From NCBI GenBank assembly GCA_965369385.1, contig CBDUQP010000018.1, positions 1-35,164 of the forward strand: 35,164 bases of DNA, read 5' to 3'. The notes beneath the pieces were generated by a model, which worked only from the letters and a program-made list of their open reading frames with translations, did not search any database and was not told the origin of the DNA. Origin of the DNA: CBDUQP01 sp965369385. GTDB taxonomy: Bacteria > Planctomycetota > Phycisphaerae > SM23-33. Shown piece after piece: positions 17,006-25,195 of the stretch (within the stretch, counting starts at the first letter, position 1; every line of letters starts with the position of its first letter). The translations under genes were made by a program, and so were the position numbers.

Positions 17006-17085
17006 GACCAAATAGCCAAACGTTGGAGTTCTTCATGGGCAAAGCGGGCTCGTGATTGGACATTGCGGCCGGGCTATTTGCGGTC
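17006..17085. repeat. Inverted repeat between convergent antitoxin and tex genes
   Basis: AAATAGCC (17010-17017) pairs perfectly with GGCTATTT (17072-17079), flanked by GACC and GGTC, with a 54-base spacer. It spans the tex stop codon. It may act as a weak two-way terminator, but there is no clear T-run. Confidence 0.25.
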
Positions 17086-19383
17086 TACTTTGTGGTTATT
17101 GAAGAAATCTCCGAACGGGTTGTTTGACAGGTCGCTTTGGCGGCTTTGCTGTTGGGACTGCTTGACTTGCTTCGGGCCTTTGTTCGGCCGGACCGATGGC
17201 TTGGACTTTCCGCTTCGTTCTCCGCCCTTGGGTCGCACGGCTTCTGGGTCGGATCGCATCGAAAGTGCTATGCGCTGGCGGTCGAGGTCAATTTCCATCA
17301 CCGTGACCATCACTTTCTGCTGCACCTTAACCACGTCGGCCGGGTTGGATACGAATTTGTCGGCCAGTTGGCTGATGTGCACCAATCCGTCCTGATGAAC
17401 GCCCACGTCCACGAAAGCTCCGAAGGCTGCTACGTTTGTTACGATACCGGGCAGCTTCATTCCCGGCTGAAGGTCTGATACTTTGTTCACGTTTTCGGCG
17501 AAGTTGAAGGCTTCGAACTGCTTTCGCGGATCGCGGCCGGGCTTTGCGAGCTCTGCCATGATGTCTTCAAGAGTTGGCATGCCAACGGTATCGCTCACGT
17601 ACTTCGTGAGGTCGATCTTGGCGCGAAGCTGCGGGTCCCGTATTAGATCGCTGACCGTGCATCCAATGTCGCCGGCCATCTGTTCTACGATGGGATAGCT
17701 TTCGGGGTGGACAGCAGAAGAATCGAGCGGATTATCGCCTTCGCGGATTCGCAGGAAACCGGCGGCCTGCTCGAAGGTCTTGGCACCCATGCCCGGCGCC
17801 TTCAATATCTCCTTGCGAGATCGGAACGGACCTTTCTCGTCTCGCAGTGATACGATATTTCCCGCCACTCTTTCGCTCAGGCCGGACACGTAGCTCAGCA
17901 GTTGCTTGCTGGCAGTGTTAATCTCCACGCCGACCGCGTTCACGCAGCTTTCGACGGTATCATCCAGGGATGTCTTGAGAGCTTTCTGGTCCACATCATG
18001 CTGGTATTGCCCGACTCCGATGGATTTGGGATCGAGTTTTACGAGTTCCGCCAACGGGTCCATCAGGCGTCTGCCGATCGAGACCGAGCCTCGCACGGTG
18101 AGGTCATAATCGGGGAATTCGTCGCGGGCGGCTTGGGATGCGGAATAAACTGATGCGCCGCTCTCGTTGACCATGACTATGGTAATGTTTGGGATCTTGA
18201 GGCTCTGGCAGAAGGCCTGGGTCTCTCTGCCGCCGGTACCGTTGCCGATTGCGATTGCTTCGATGTTGTATTTCTCGACCAGGGCCATGATGGTTGCGCC
18301 GGCGGCTTGGGTCTGGCGTTGGGGTTCCAGTGGGTAGATAGTGTCATTGCACAGCAGTTTGCCCTGTCTGTCGAGGCAGACTACCTTGCTGCCGGTGCGG
18401 AAACCGGGGTCAAGGGCGAGCACTGTTTTCTGCCCGAGCGGGGACGCCAGCAGCAGTTCGCGGAGGTTTTCGGTGAATACGCGGATGGCTTCTTCGTCGG
18501 CACGTTTGCGACTATCCAGCCGCATTTCGGTCTCCATCGAGAGCGAAAGCAGGCGGTTGTACGAATCGTTGGCGGCTTGAGCTACCTGTTCGGCGGCTTG
18601 GTTGTCTGCCCGAACGAACTTGCGTCTGAGTATGCCGAGTGCGGCCGCCGGTTCCGGTTGGATGGAGAATGCCAGGAAGCCTTCCTTTGATCCGCGGCGT
18701 ATGGCGAGTATTCGGTGGGAAGGTGCCTTTGCGATGGGTTCTTCCCATTCGAAGTAATCTTTGTACTTTGCGCCTTCTTCTTCCTTGTTCTTGAGCACGC
18801 GGCTGTTCAGAACGCCGCGTTCGGCGTAGAGTTCACGGAGTTCGGCGCGTGTGTCTGCGTCTTCGCTGATCCACTCGGCGATTATGTCCCGAGCGCCGGC
18901 GAGTGCGACGTCGGCATCGGGAACTTCCTTTTCGGCGTCAACAAACTTGGCGGCTTCGGCGGCTGGGTCGATTTGTTCCTGGGCGAAGATCGCGGCTGCC
19001 AGCGGTTCAAGCCCACGTTCTTTTGCGATCATGCCTCGGGTGCGGCGTTTGGGCTTGAATGGCAGGTATATGTCTTCAAGAGTTGATAGTGTCTCGGCGG
19101 CGAGGATCTTTTTGTTAAGTTCTTCGCTGAGCACGCCCTGATCGCCCATCGATTTGAGAATGGTCTCGCGGCGTTTGTCGAGAGCTTCGAGTTGCTCAAG
19201 CCGGTCGCGAATTGCGATGATGGCGACTTCGTCCAGTCCGCCGGTTGCTTCCTTGCGGTATCGGGCGATGAAGGGCACGGTGGCTCCTTCGGCGAGCAGG
19301 TCGGTTGTAGCTTTCACCTGAGGGGTGGGGATGTTCTCGGTTGCGGCGATTCTGGCTGTGTATGCTTTTTGCATCTGTGGCAT
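17074..19383 (-). CDS. tex: Tex family RNA-binding transcription accessory protein
   Basis: A 769-residue protein of typical Tex architecture. The N-terminal helical part has EGATVPFIARYRKEATGGLD (about 32-51). A YqgF-like RNase H fold lies around 320-445 (VLALDPGFRTGSKV, AIAIGNGTGGRETQ). A helix-hairpin-helix region is at about 482-550 (NAVGVEINTAS, LKAPGMGAKTFEQAAGFLRI). An S1 domain occupies about 640-711 (VTNVAAFGAFVDVGVHQDGL). The tail, 712-769, is basic and Q/S-rich. Tex binds RNA and the transcription complex and is broadly conserved. A second in-frame ATG lies 9 bases downstream and cannot be excluded as the start. It is 202 bases downstream of the dehydrogenase gene on the same strand. 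Confidence 0.95.
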   Translation of the reverse strand: MPQMQKAYTARIAATENIPTPQVKATTDLLAEGATVPFIARYRKEATGGLDEVAIIAIRDRLEQLEALDKRRETILKSMGDQGVLSEELNKKILAAETLSTLEDIYLPFKPKRRTRGMIAKERGLEPLAAAIFAQEQIDPAAEAAKFVDAEKEVPDADVALAGARDIIAEWISEDADTRAELRELYAERGVLNSRVLKNKEEEGAKYKDYFEWEEPIAKAPSHRILAIRRGSKEGFLAFSIQPEPAAALGILRRKFVRADNQAAEQVAQAANDSYNRLLSLSMETEMRLDSRKRADEEAIRVFTENLRELLLASPLGQKTVLALDPGFRTGSKVVCLDRQGKLLCNDTIYPLEPQRQTQAAGATIMALVEKYNIEAIAIGNGTGGRETQAFCQSLKIPNITIVMVNESGASVYSASQAARDEFPDYDLTVRGSVSIGRRLMDPLAELVKLDPKSIGVGQYQHDVDQKALKTSLDDTVESCVNAVGVEINTASKQLLSYVSGLSERVAGNIVSLRDEKGPFRSRKEILKAPGMGAKTFEQAAGFLRIREGDNPLDSSAVHPESYPIVEQMAGDIGCTVSDLIRDPQLRAKIDLTKYVSDTVGMPTLEDIMAELAKPGRDPRKQFEAFNFAENVNKVSDLQPGMKLPGIVTNVAAFGAFVDVGVHQDGLVHISQLADKFVSNPADVVKVQQKVMVTVMEIDLDRQRIALSMRSDPEAVRPKGGERSGKSKPSVRPNKGPKQVKQSQQQSRQSDLSNNPFGDFFNNHKVDRK

Positions 19384-19585
19384 CGGTCGAACTCGTCCTT
19401 CCTTGGTGAGTTTGTGAGATAGGTCTAACGTGAGACATGATCCCCACCGGAGGGGCTTCAGTCAAGGCGCAGAGATGCTAATATGGACGCTCAGAGAGTG
19501 AAAGTTATAATGTAAGACTAGTTGATGTGAGCTATTCGCCTATAAGGCAACCACTTCATTGTTGAGGCTTCGATGTGTTTATCGA

Positions 19586-20704
19586 CTATTGTTCTTCCGC
19601 CAGCCTCACAGCCGCGCATGCCAGCAGCAGGGCGTTTCGTCCGTTGGATTCGGTTACAACTCGATCCTGCTGGTTGTCATTGAGGTAGGCTAGCTGGTCG
19701 GCAAGCAGTTGCTGCACCGATTCGCCATAGACGGTCTGTTTATCGGTATTGGGCGTGTAGTCAAGGTGTATGATCTTCGTCAGGTCTCTCTGACAGCCGC
19801 GGCTCAGGCCATTTTGCTGCGATGGGGGGATCTGCTGTTTGACCACGGGATCCAACCCGCCGCAGATATTCCGCAGTGTTTCGGCACCGGTGTCATTGAC
19901 GGCAGCATCTATCTGGACACTTAGCGGTATCCATCCTTCAATTCTGATATCGCCCAGTTCGCAGACTATGCGATGGTCGGTGCGATCGAGAAGGCTGAAC
20001 TGGTCGAAGCTGTGATAGTGGCTGGCGATAACGCCGTTTTCGTGGCGGATCGTGCACATCACGCGGTCTTCTTGCTTGGTATTCTCGCGAAGTTCGGTGT
20101 TGGCGTTTATTACCTCGCCCGGGCCGAACCATGAGCTGTACAGGTCGAAAAAGTGCACTCCATGCTCGATAAAGATTCCGCCGGAGACCTCTGGTGCCCA
20201 GAACCAGTGGTCCGGGTCAAGTTTGGAATCCGAGGCGCAGTTCGTAAGCCTGGCCGACAGCGGTTTGCCCAAAACTCCGGAATCGACGATCTTCTGCACG
20301 GTTCGCGTTACGGCATTATACCTGAGGACGAAGTTCACCGGGGCTATTACGCTGGCTGCTGCCGCCGCTGCCAGCATTTCATCCGCCTGGGCAGGATTCA
20401 TCGCCAGAGGTTTTTCGCAGAGAACGTTTTTGCCCGCATTTGCTGTCGCCAGCACCAGCTCGTGATGCGAAGATGGCGGGGTGGCAATGTGGACGATCTG
20501 GACATTGGGATCTGCGATGAGGTCGGCGGGATTGTTGTATGCGGGGACGCCGAATCGCTTGGCGAACTGTTCTGCAGCGTCATATCTTACGTCTGCTACT
20601 GCCACTACGCGCACGTTGTCGAGTTTTTCGAAGGCTTCCAGGCAGAACATCCCAAAGGCTCCGCATCCGATGAGTCCAAGTCCGAAAGGTTTCTGCTTTT
20701 CCAT
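19586..20704 (-). CDS. Gfo/Idh/MocA family NAD(P)-dependent oxidoreductase
   Basis: A 372-residue protein. The Rossmann dinucleotide site is GLIGCGAFG near residues 9-17, and the family's catalytic EKPLAMN is near residue 98. IVHIATPPSSHHE precedes it, and GIFIEHGVHFFDLY, around residue 175, holds the usual conserved His-Asp pair. Members oxidise or rearrange sugars and inositols; the substrate here is unknown. It has no signal peptide, so it is likely cytoplasmic. It is divergent from secA, with about 146 bases between the starts, and followed by tex on the same strand. It may take part in carbohydrate use together with the other sugar enzymes of the window, but nothing ties them directly. 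Confidence 0.92.
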   Translation of the reverse strand: MEKQKPFGLGLIGCGAFGMFCLEAFEKLDNVRVVAVADVRYDAAEQFAKRFGVPAYNNPADLIADPNVQIVHIATPPSSHHELVLATANAGKNVLCEKPLAMNPAQADEMLAAAAAASVIAPVNFVLRYNAVTRTVQKIVDSGVLGKPLSARLTNCASDSKLDPDHWFWAPEVSGGIFIEHGVHFFDLYSSWFGPGEVINANTELRENTKQEDRVMCTIRHENGVIASHYHSFDQFSLLDRTDHRIVCELGDIRIEGWIPLSVQIDAAVNDTGAETLRNICGGLDPVVKQQIPPSQQNGLSRGCQRDLTKIIHLDYTPNTDKQTVYGESVQQLLADQLAYLNDNQQDRVVTESNGRNALLLACAAVRLAEEQ

Positions 20705-20781
20705 TTTTCACCCTGGATATGACATGTTGTTTGTTCAGTTAAGTTTATGCACAAGTTTTATCGGCGTCAAGGTGGCTTGGC

Positions 20782-20811
20782 TTGACTATGGCCCATGAGT
20801 CATGCGATACT
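20782..20811 (+). promoter_or_regulatory. Promoter candidate for secA
   Basis: TTGACT (20782-20787), an 18-base spacer and GATACT (20806-20811) sit about 40 bases before the secA ATG at 20851. The first possible TTG start of the frame falls on the -35 box, which argues for the downstream start. Confidence 0.4.
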
Positions 20812-20850
20812 TACGCACCGTATTTTACGCAACTTATGAAGGATATGTCC

Positions 20851-23800
20851 ATGTTTGGATTTTTGGGTAAGTGTTTTTTGAAGGTGATAGGCGGAACACG
20901 CAACGAGCGGATCGTTCGTGGGAAGATGGTTTTCGTTCGCGATAGTGTCAATCCGCTGGAAGAGCAGATGCGGGCTCTGGGCGAAGATGGCGTCAGGGCC
21001 AAGGCCGACGAATTGCGCCAGAGGCTGGCTGATGGTGAGCCCCGCGACGCTGTGCGCCCGGAGGCGTTCGCCCTCATTCGTGAGGCTTCGCGTCGCGCGC
21101 AGAATCACCGTCAATATGATGTGCAGCTCGTGGCGTCGCAGGTTCTCGATGAAGGCATGATTGCCGAAGAGGCAACCGGCGAGGGCAAGACCATTGCATG
21201 TTATCCCGCCATATTCATGGCAGCGTTGGAAGGCCTGCACACGCATGTTGTGACCACCAACGATTATCTCGTCATGGTTGGTGCAGAGTTCGCCAAGCCG
21301 ATCTTCGATCTCGTGGGCGTCTCAGTTGGGTACATCACTTCCGACATGCCCGCATATGGTCCCGAAGCCCAAGACCGGCGCGAGGCTTACCAGTGCAATG
21401 TTACCTACGGTACGAATAACGAATTCGGTTTCGACTATCTTCGCGACAATATGAAAATGTCGGTCGCCGAGCAGGTGCAGGGATCGTTGGATTTCGCGAT
21501 TATCGATGAGGTTGACAGTATTCTTATCGATGAAGCGCGAACACCGCTGATTATCTCTGGACCGGCCCACGGCAAGACCGAACGCTACACCAAAGCCGAT
21601 ACCGTCGCTCGTGAAGTCATAAGTCGCAATCGCATGTGGGATACCGCCAATCGCCGCGCAGAAGGCCTGAAGCGTGACATCAAGTCGCTGGCTACCGAAG
21701 CATCCCGCAAAGACGGAGAGGAAAATGCCGCCGACAAGCTCGCCCAAGCCCAGGCGGATATTGCTCGCACGCAAGAAGAACTTGCCGGGTGCGTGAATTT
21801 TTACGAGATCGAGCTGGACAAGAAGTCTGTGCACATGACCGAGGAAGGCGTCGCCCTTGCTCAGGAAATCGCCGGCGTAGGCAGCTTCTATGTTGGTGCA
21901 AACATGGAATGGCCGCATCTCATGGACCAGGCCCTGCGTGCACACCTGGTCTACGAACGTGACAAGGATTACGTTGTCCGCGAGCAGCAGGTGGTAATCG
22001 TCGATGAATTCACCGGCCGACTGATGGAAGGTCGCGAGTGGTCCGACGGTTTGCACCAGGCGGTCTGTGCCAAGGAACGCGTTCCTGTTCGCGAAGAGAA
22101 CCAGACTCTGGCTACGATTACGCTGCAGAACTTCTTCAAGCTCTACAAGAGACTCTCGGGCATGACCGGTACCGCAATGACCGAAGCCACCGAGTTCATG
22201 AAGATATATCGTCTTGATGTGCTGTCCATTCCGACCCATCGCCCCGTCAATCGCTCCGATCATAACGACCGCATTTATGCCGACGAGGACGCCAAGTTTC
22301 GCGCTATCGTTGAAGAGATCAATCACGAGAGCAAGAAGGGACGCCCGGTACTGGTTGGTACCACGAGTATTGAAAAGTCCGAGCGGCTGAGTACATTGCT
22401 CACACGCACTTATGGCGTGGAGCACCAGGTTCTCAATGGGCGAGTCAATGAGTCAACCGTAGAAGGCGAGATCGTTAAAAACGCGGGTATGCAGCGGCCT
22501 CTCAAGCAGGGATCAAAGGATATGGTCGGCATGGTGACTATTGCCACCAACATGGCCGGTCGCGGTACCGATATCAAGCTCGGCGAAGGCGTGGTTTGTA
22601 AAACATGCAAGGTCCCTTCTGAGGAGAAACTGGGCGAACTGGGTGTGCAGACCAGCGGTCTGTTCCCGCCTGGTTCCAACAAATGCTGCATGTTTTGCAC
22701 GGATTATAACGCGGCCACAAACTGCGCACATTGCTTCAAAGCCAAGCTCGATCCCGCGTTCCCGGATCGCGGTCGCAAGGAATGCCCGCTGGATGTGCCC
22801 TGTGGATTACATATCGTAGCCACCGAACGCCACGAGGCCCGGCGTATCGATAACCAGCTTCGCGGACGTTCAGGCCGCCAGGGCGATCCGGGCTCAAGTA
22901 GGTTCTTCCTTTCGATTCGCGATGAGCTGATGGCAGTGTTCGCCGGAGAATGGACGCTGAAGGTTCTTGGCTGGCTGGGGCTTCAGGGTGACGTTGCCAT
23001 CGAGGACAAGCGAGTGTCTAAGGGTATCGCCCGGGCGCAGAGGAAGGTCGAGGAGCGTAACTTCGAGATACGCAAGAACCTGCTGGAGTATGACGAGGTG
23101 ATGGACGTTCAGCGTCATGCATTTTACAGCCGGCGTCAGGCCGTTCTTGAGGGTAGAGAGCTTGACGGCGTGGTGATGGATATGGTCCGCGAGGTGCTGG
23201 ACGATGCGTCGCAGAATTACATCGCAGGTGGTTATCGCCAGCGGTGCATTGCCGAGTGGGTTCGTCAGAATATGCAGACACCTGTGCGTGATGAGCAGAT
23301 TCGTGCCTCCGAGCCTGACGACCTGCCAAACCTCGAACACGCCATGCGCGAGCGTGCCAAAGAAGAAGCACGAAGCGTCGTCAGCATGACTCTCGGCGAG
23401 TATATGGATGAGGACATCGATCCCGCAGATTGGGATCTGAAGAACCTCAGTTCGTGGGCTATGAGCCGCTTCGGCGTCTCGCTCACACAAGGGCAGCTTC
23501 GCAAGATGAATCCCACCGAGGTAGAGCAGGAGCTATCGGAGGCCGCGTGCGAGCGTATAGATGCTGTGGATATTTCTCCGTTGGGCAGGTTCCTTGATCC
23601 CAAGTTCCCGGTGGAGTCCATGGCGGATTGGGCCAGCGCCAAGTTTGGCCTGGAGATTACCGTCGATGAACTGATGGCTGGTGGCACAGAGTCCGACGAG
23701 GTTTGCAACGCGCTGCTGGCGAAGGTTGCCGACTACTACAAACGCCGCGAGATTGAGTATCCCGTTGAATATGCGATGGAGATGACGCTCGGCCACGGCG

Positions 23801-24561
23801 GGCCGGATAATGTCTACGCCTTGGGCCAGCTGGCAGACTGGGCAAACGCCAAGTACGAAGCCGGTTTCGAAGTGGAGCAGCTCCAGCAGACCGAGCCTCG
23901 CCAGGTATACGAGCAGCTTGTAGAACTGTCCGGCCAGTGGACACAGGGTGATCGTCTGGATCGATGCGTGCAGGATAATCTAGGCGATAACGCAGGGGCG
24001 CTCGAGGCGATAGAGTTTGCCGAAAAGCGTTTTGACACGCGATTGACTGAAGACGACTTCGAAGGCAAAGACGTGCTGGCAACGGTGCGACAGGCGGGTG
24101 AAAAATTCCTGCGTCGCGAAATGACCGAGCTGGAACGCTACGTCCTTCTGCAGATTTACGATAATGCGTGGAAGGATCACCTGCTGAGCATTGATCATCT
24201 CAAGAGCGGCATCAATCTGCGAAGCTACGCCGAGCAGGATCCGCGCGTGGCGTTCAAACGCGAAGGTGCACGCCTGTTCGAAGAGATGCTGATAGCGATA
24301 GCCGACAAAGTGTCCGACATGATCTTCAAGGTCCGCGTGACGGCCGAGGATGAGGCGTCGAGCGTCTATCAGGTGTCGAACGTGGTGCACGATCAGCTCA
24401 GTGCCTACGACGGGCTCACCCAGCAGGCCGAGCAGCAGCAGGCCGGGCAGGCACCCAAGGTTGCTACGATCAAACGCGACATCCCCAAGGTGGGGCGAAA
24501 CGATCCGTGCCCGTGTGGATCGGGCAAAAAGTTCAAAAAATGCTGCGGCCGCGATTTGTAG
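20851..24561 (+). CDS. secA: Preprotein translocase ATPase SecA, enlarged form
   Basis: About 1236 residues from ATG 20851, chosen because GAAGGA lies 7 bases upstream and the protein then starts MFGFLGK like other SecA. It drives export through SecYEG. Motifs: Walker A TGEGKT (109-114), Walker B/DEAD-like IIDEVDSILIDEART (217-231), TNMAGRGTDIKLGEG (566-580), and GLHIVATERHEARRIDNQLR (652-671). It is 300 residues longer than typical SecA for two reasons. A Cys-rich insert (about 583-651: CKTC, CCMFC, CAHC, two further Cys) lies inside motor domain 2. Four related segments lie in the region before the C-terminal helical part (about 866-1080), each with W-A-x-x-K-F-G-like cores. The C-terminal SEC-C tail CPCGSGKKFKKCC (1220-1232) binds zinc and SecB or ribosomes in known homologues. 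Confidence 0.97.
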   Translation: MFGFLGKCFLKVIGGTRNERIVRGKMVFVRDSVNPLEEQMRALGEDGVRAKADELRQRLADGEPRDAVRPEAFALIREASRRAQNHRQYDVQLVASQVLDEGMIAEEATGEGKTIACYPAIFMAALEGLHTHVVTTNDYLVMVGAEFAKPIFDLVGVSVGYITSDMPAYGPEAQDRREAYQCNVTYGTNNEFGFDYLRDNMKMSVAEQVQGSLDFAIIDEVDSILIDEARTPLIISGPAHGKTERYTKADTVAREVISRNRMWDTANRRAEGLKRDIKSLATEASRKDGEENAADKLAQAQADIARTQEELAGCVNFYEIELDKKSVHMTEEGVALAQEIAGVGSFYVGANMEWPHLMDQALRAHLVYERDKDYVVREQQVVIVDEFTGRLMEGREWSDGLHQAVCAKERVPVREENQTLATITLQNFFKLYKRLSGMTGTAMTEATEFMKIYRLDVLSIPTHRPVNRSDHNDRIYADEDAKFRAIVEEINHESKKGRPVLVGTTSIEKSERLSTLLTRTYGVEHQVLNGRVNESTVEGEIVKNAGMQRPLKQGSKDMVGMVTIATNMAGRGTDIKLGEGVVCKTCKVPSEEKLGELGVQTSGLFPPGSNKCCMFCTDYNAATNCAHCFKAKLDPAFPDRGRKECPLDVPCGLHIVATERHEARRIDNQLRGRSGRQGDPGSSRFFLSIRDELMAVFAGEWTLKVLGWLGLQGDVAIEDKRVSKGIARAQRKVEERNFEIRKNLLEYDEVMDVQRHAFYSRRQAVLEGRELDGVVMDMVREVLDDASQNYIAGGYRQRCIAEWVRQNMQTPVRDEQIRASEPDDLPNLEHAMRERAKEEARSVVSMTLGEYMDEDIDPADWDLKNLSSWAMSRFGVSLTQGQLRKMNPTEVEQELSEAACERIDAVDISPLGRFLDPKFPVESMADWASAKFGLEITVDELMAGGTESDEVCNALLAKVADYYKRREIEYPVEYAMEMTLGHGGPDNVYALGQLADWANAKYEAGFEVEQLQQTEPRQVYEQLVELSGQWTQGDRLDRCVQDNLGDNAGALEAIEFAEKRFDTRLTEDDFEGKDVLATVRQAGEKFLRREMTELERYVLLQIYDNAWKDHLLSIDHLKSGINLRSYAEQDPRVAFKREGARLFEEMLIAIADKVSDMIFKVRVTAEDEASSVYQVSNVVHDQLSAYDGLTQQAEQQQAGQAPKVATIKRDIPKVGRNDPCPCGSGKKFKKCCGRDL

Positions 24562-24650
24562 ACGTCTTGCAAAGGTTTGTGACGATAGATTCAGGCAGCG
24601 AATACAGGCTCCCTGAAAAATGCTGCGGCCGCGATTTGTAGATGTCTTGC
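24536..24650 (+). repeat. 35-bp direct repeat duplicating the end of secA
   Basis: The 35 bases at 24536-24570, which encode the last codons of SecA (KKCCGRDL and stop), recur at 24616-24650 with one mismatch (GTAGACGTC versus GTAGATGTC). The copies are 80 bases apart. The second copy is not part of an obvious gene; it looks like a remnant of a tandem duplication. Confidence 0.85.
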
Positions 24651-24757
24651 GGCGGCGATTGCGATAGTGGAATTCAAAATAGTATACGGCTGACTTGCCC
24701 CAAAGCGGCGGCCGAGATTGCCTTGCTGACCGCGAGGTGCGTATCAGGAGAATGGTT

Positions 24758-24988
24758 ATGGCGAAAGACAGACTGGGCGAGCATTATTCGAAGTCCAAGA
24801 GCAAAGACAAGTTCGACTCACTGGCAGATAGCGCCAAGACGGACGACGAGCTGGCCGAGGAGAAGGACATCATTGACAAGACGCCCAAGGTCGAAGCGAT
24901 CAAGGCCGACGCAAAGACCGGCCGAAACGACCCGTGCCCGTGCGGATCGGGCAAGAAGTACAAGAAGTGCTGCGCCCTGAAAGAATAG
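24758..24988 (+). CDS. Free-standing SEC-C zinc-binding mini-protein
   Basis: A 76-residue acidic/basic protein starting MAKDRLGEHYSKSKSKDKF, with AGGAG 7 bases before the ATG. The middle is charged and probably disordered or helical. The C-terminus is GRNDPCPCGSGKKYKKCC, nearly the same as the SecA tail 200 bases upstream (GRNDPCPCGSGKKFKKCC). SEC-C motifs bind zinc. Role unknown: it could bind SecA partners or ribosomes as a detached tail. It may have arisen from the duplication visible between the two genes, although the upstream part is unlike SecA. A terminator follows directly, suggesting secA and this gene share a transcript. Confidence 0.8.
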   Translation: MAKDRLGEHYSKSKSKDKFDSLADSAKTDDELAEEKDIIDKTPKVEAIKADAKTGRNDPCPCGSGKKYKKCCALKE

Positions 24989-25013
24989 GCCAGCCTCCCG
25001 CACACGAAACAGA

Positions 25014-25056
25014 CCCCGCCGGGAGCGACAAAAAGCCGCGATCCGGGCGGGGTTTT
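25014..25056 (+). terminator. Rho-independent terminator after the SEC-C mini-gene
   Basis: Arms CCCCGCC (25014-25020) and GGCGGGG (25046-25052) pair over 7 bp around a 25-base loop, followed by TTTT. It lies 26 bases after the stop codon and before the carA promoter. Confidence 0.65.
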
Positions 25057-25108
25057 CGTCTGTATTGGCTGAAGCCAATGCGTCACCAGAGCCCGCGCCA
25101 CTTTGGCT

Positions 25109-25137
25109 TTGAGAGTCGCACGGCGTTTTGCTATACT
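25109..25137 (+). promoter_or_regulatory. Sigma-70-type promoter of carA
   Basis: TTGAGA (25109-25114), a 17-base spacer and TATACT (25132-25137) each match consensus at 5 of 6 positions. The ATG follows 58 bases after the -10. No pyrimidine-responsive attenuator is evident in the short leader. Confidence 0.65.
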
Positions 25138-25195
25138 CTCGAAACGTTACTGTTCACAAGGCTATAGAATTTCGCAGAAGTCCGCAGAGGAAGCT

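Noticed and set aside
21322..22425. 367-codon minus-strand open frame inside secA
   Set aside because: It is fully antisense to the conserved SecA motor domain, with no ribosome binding site or family resemblance.
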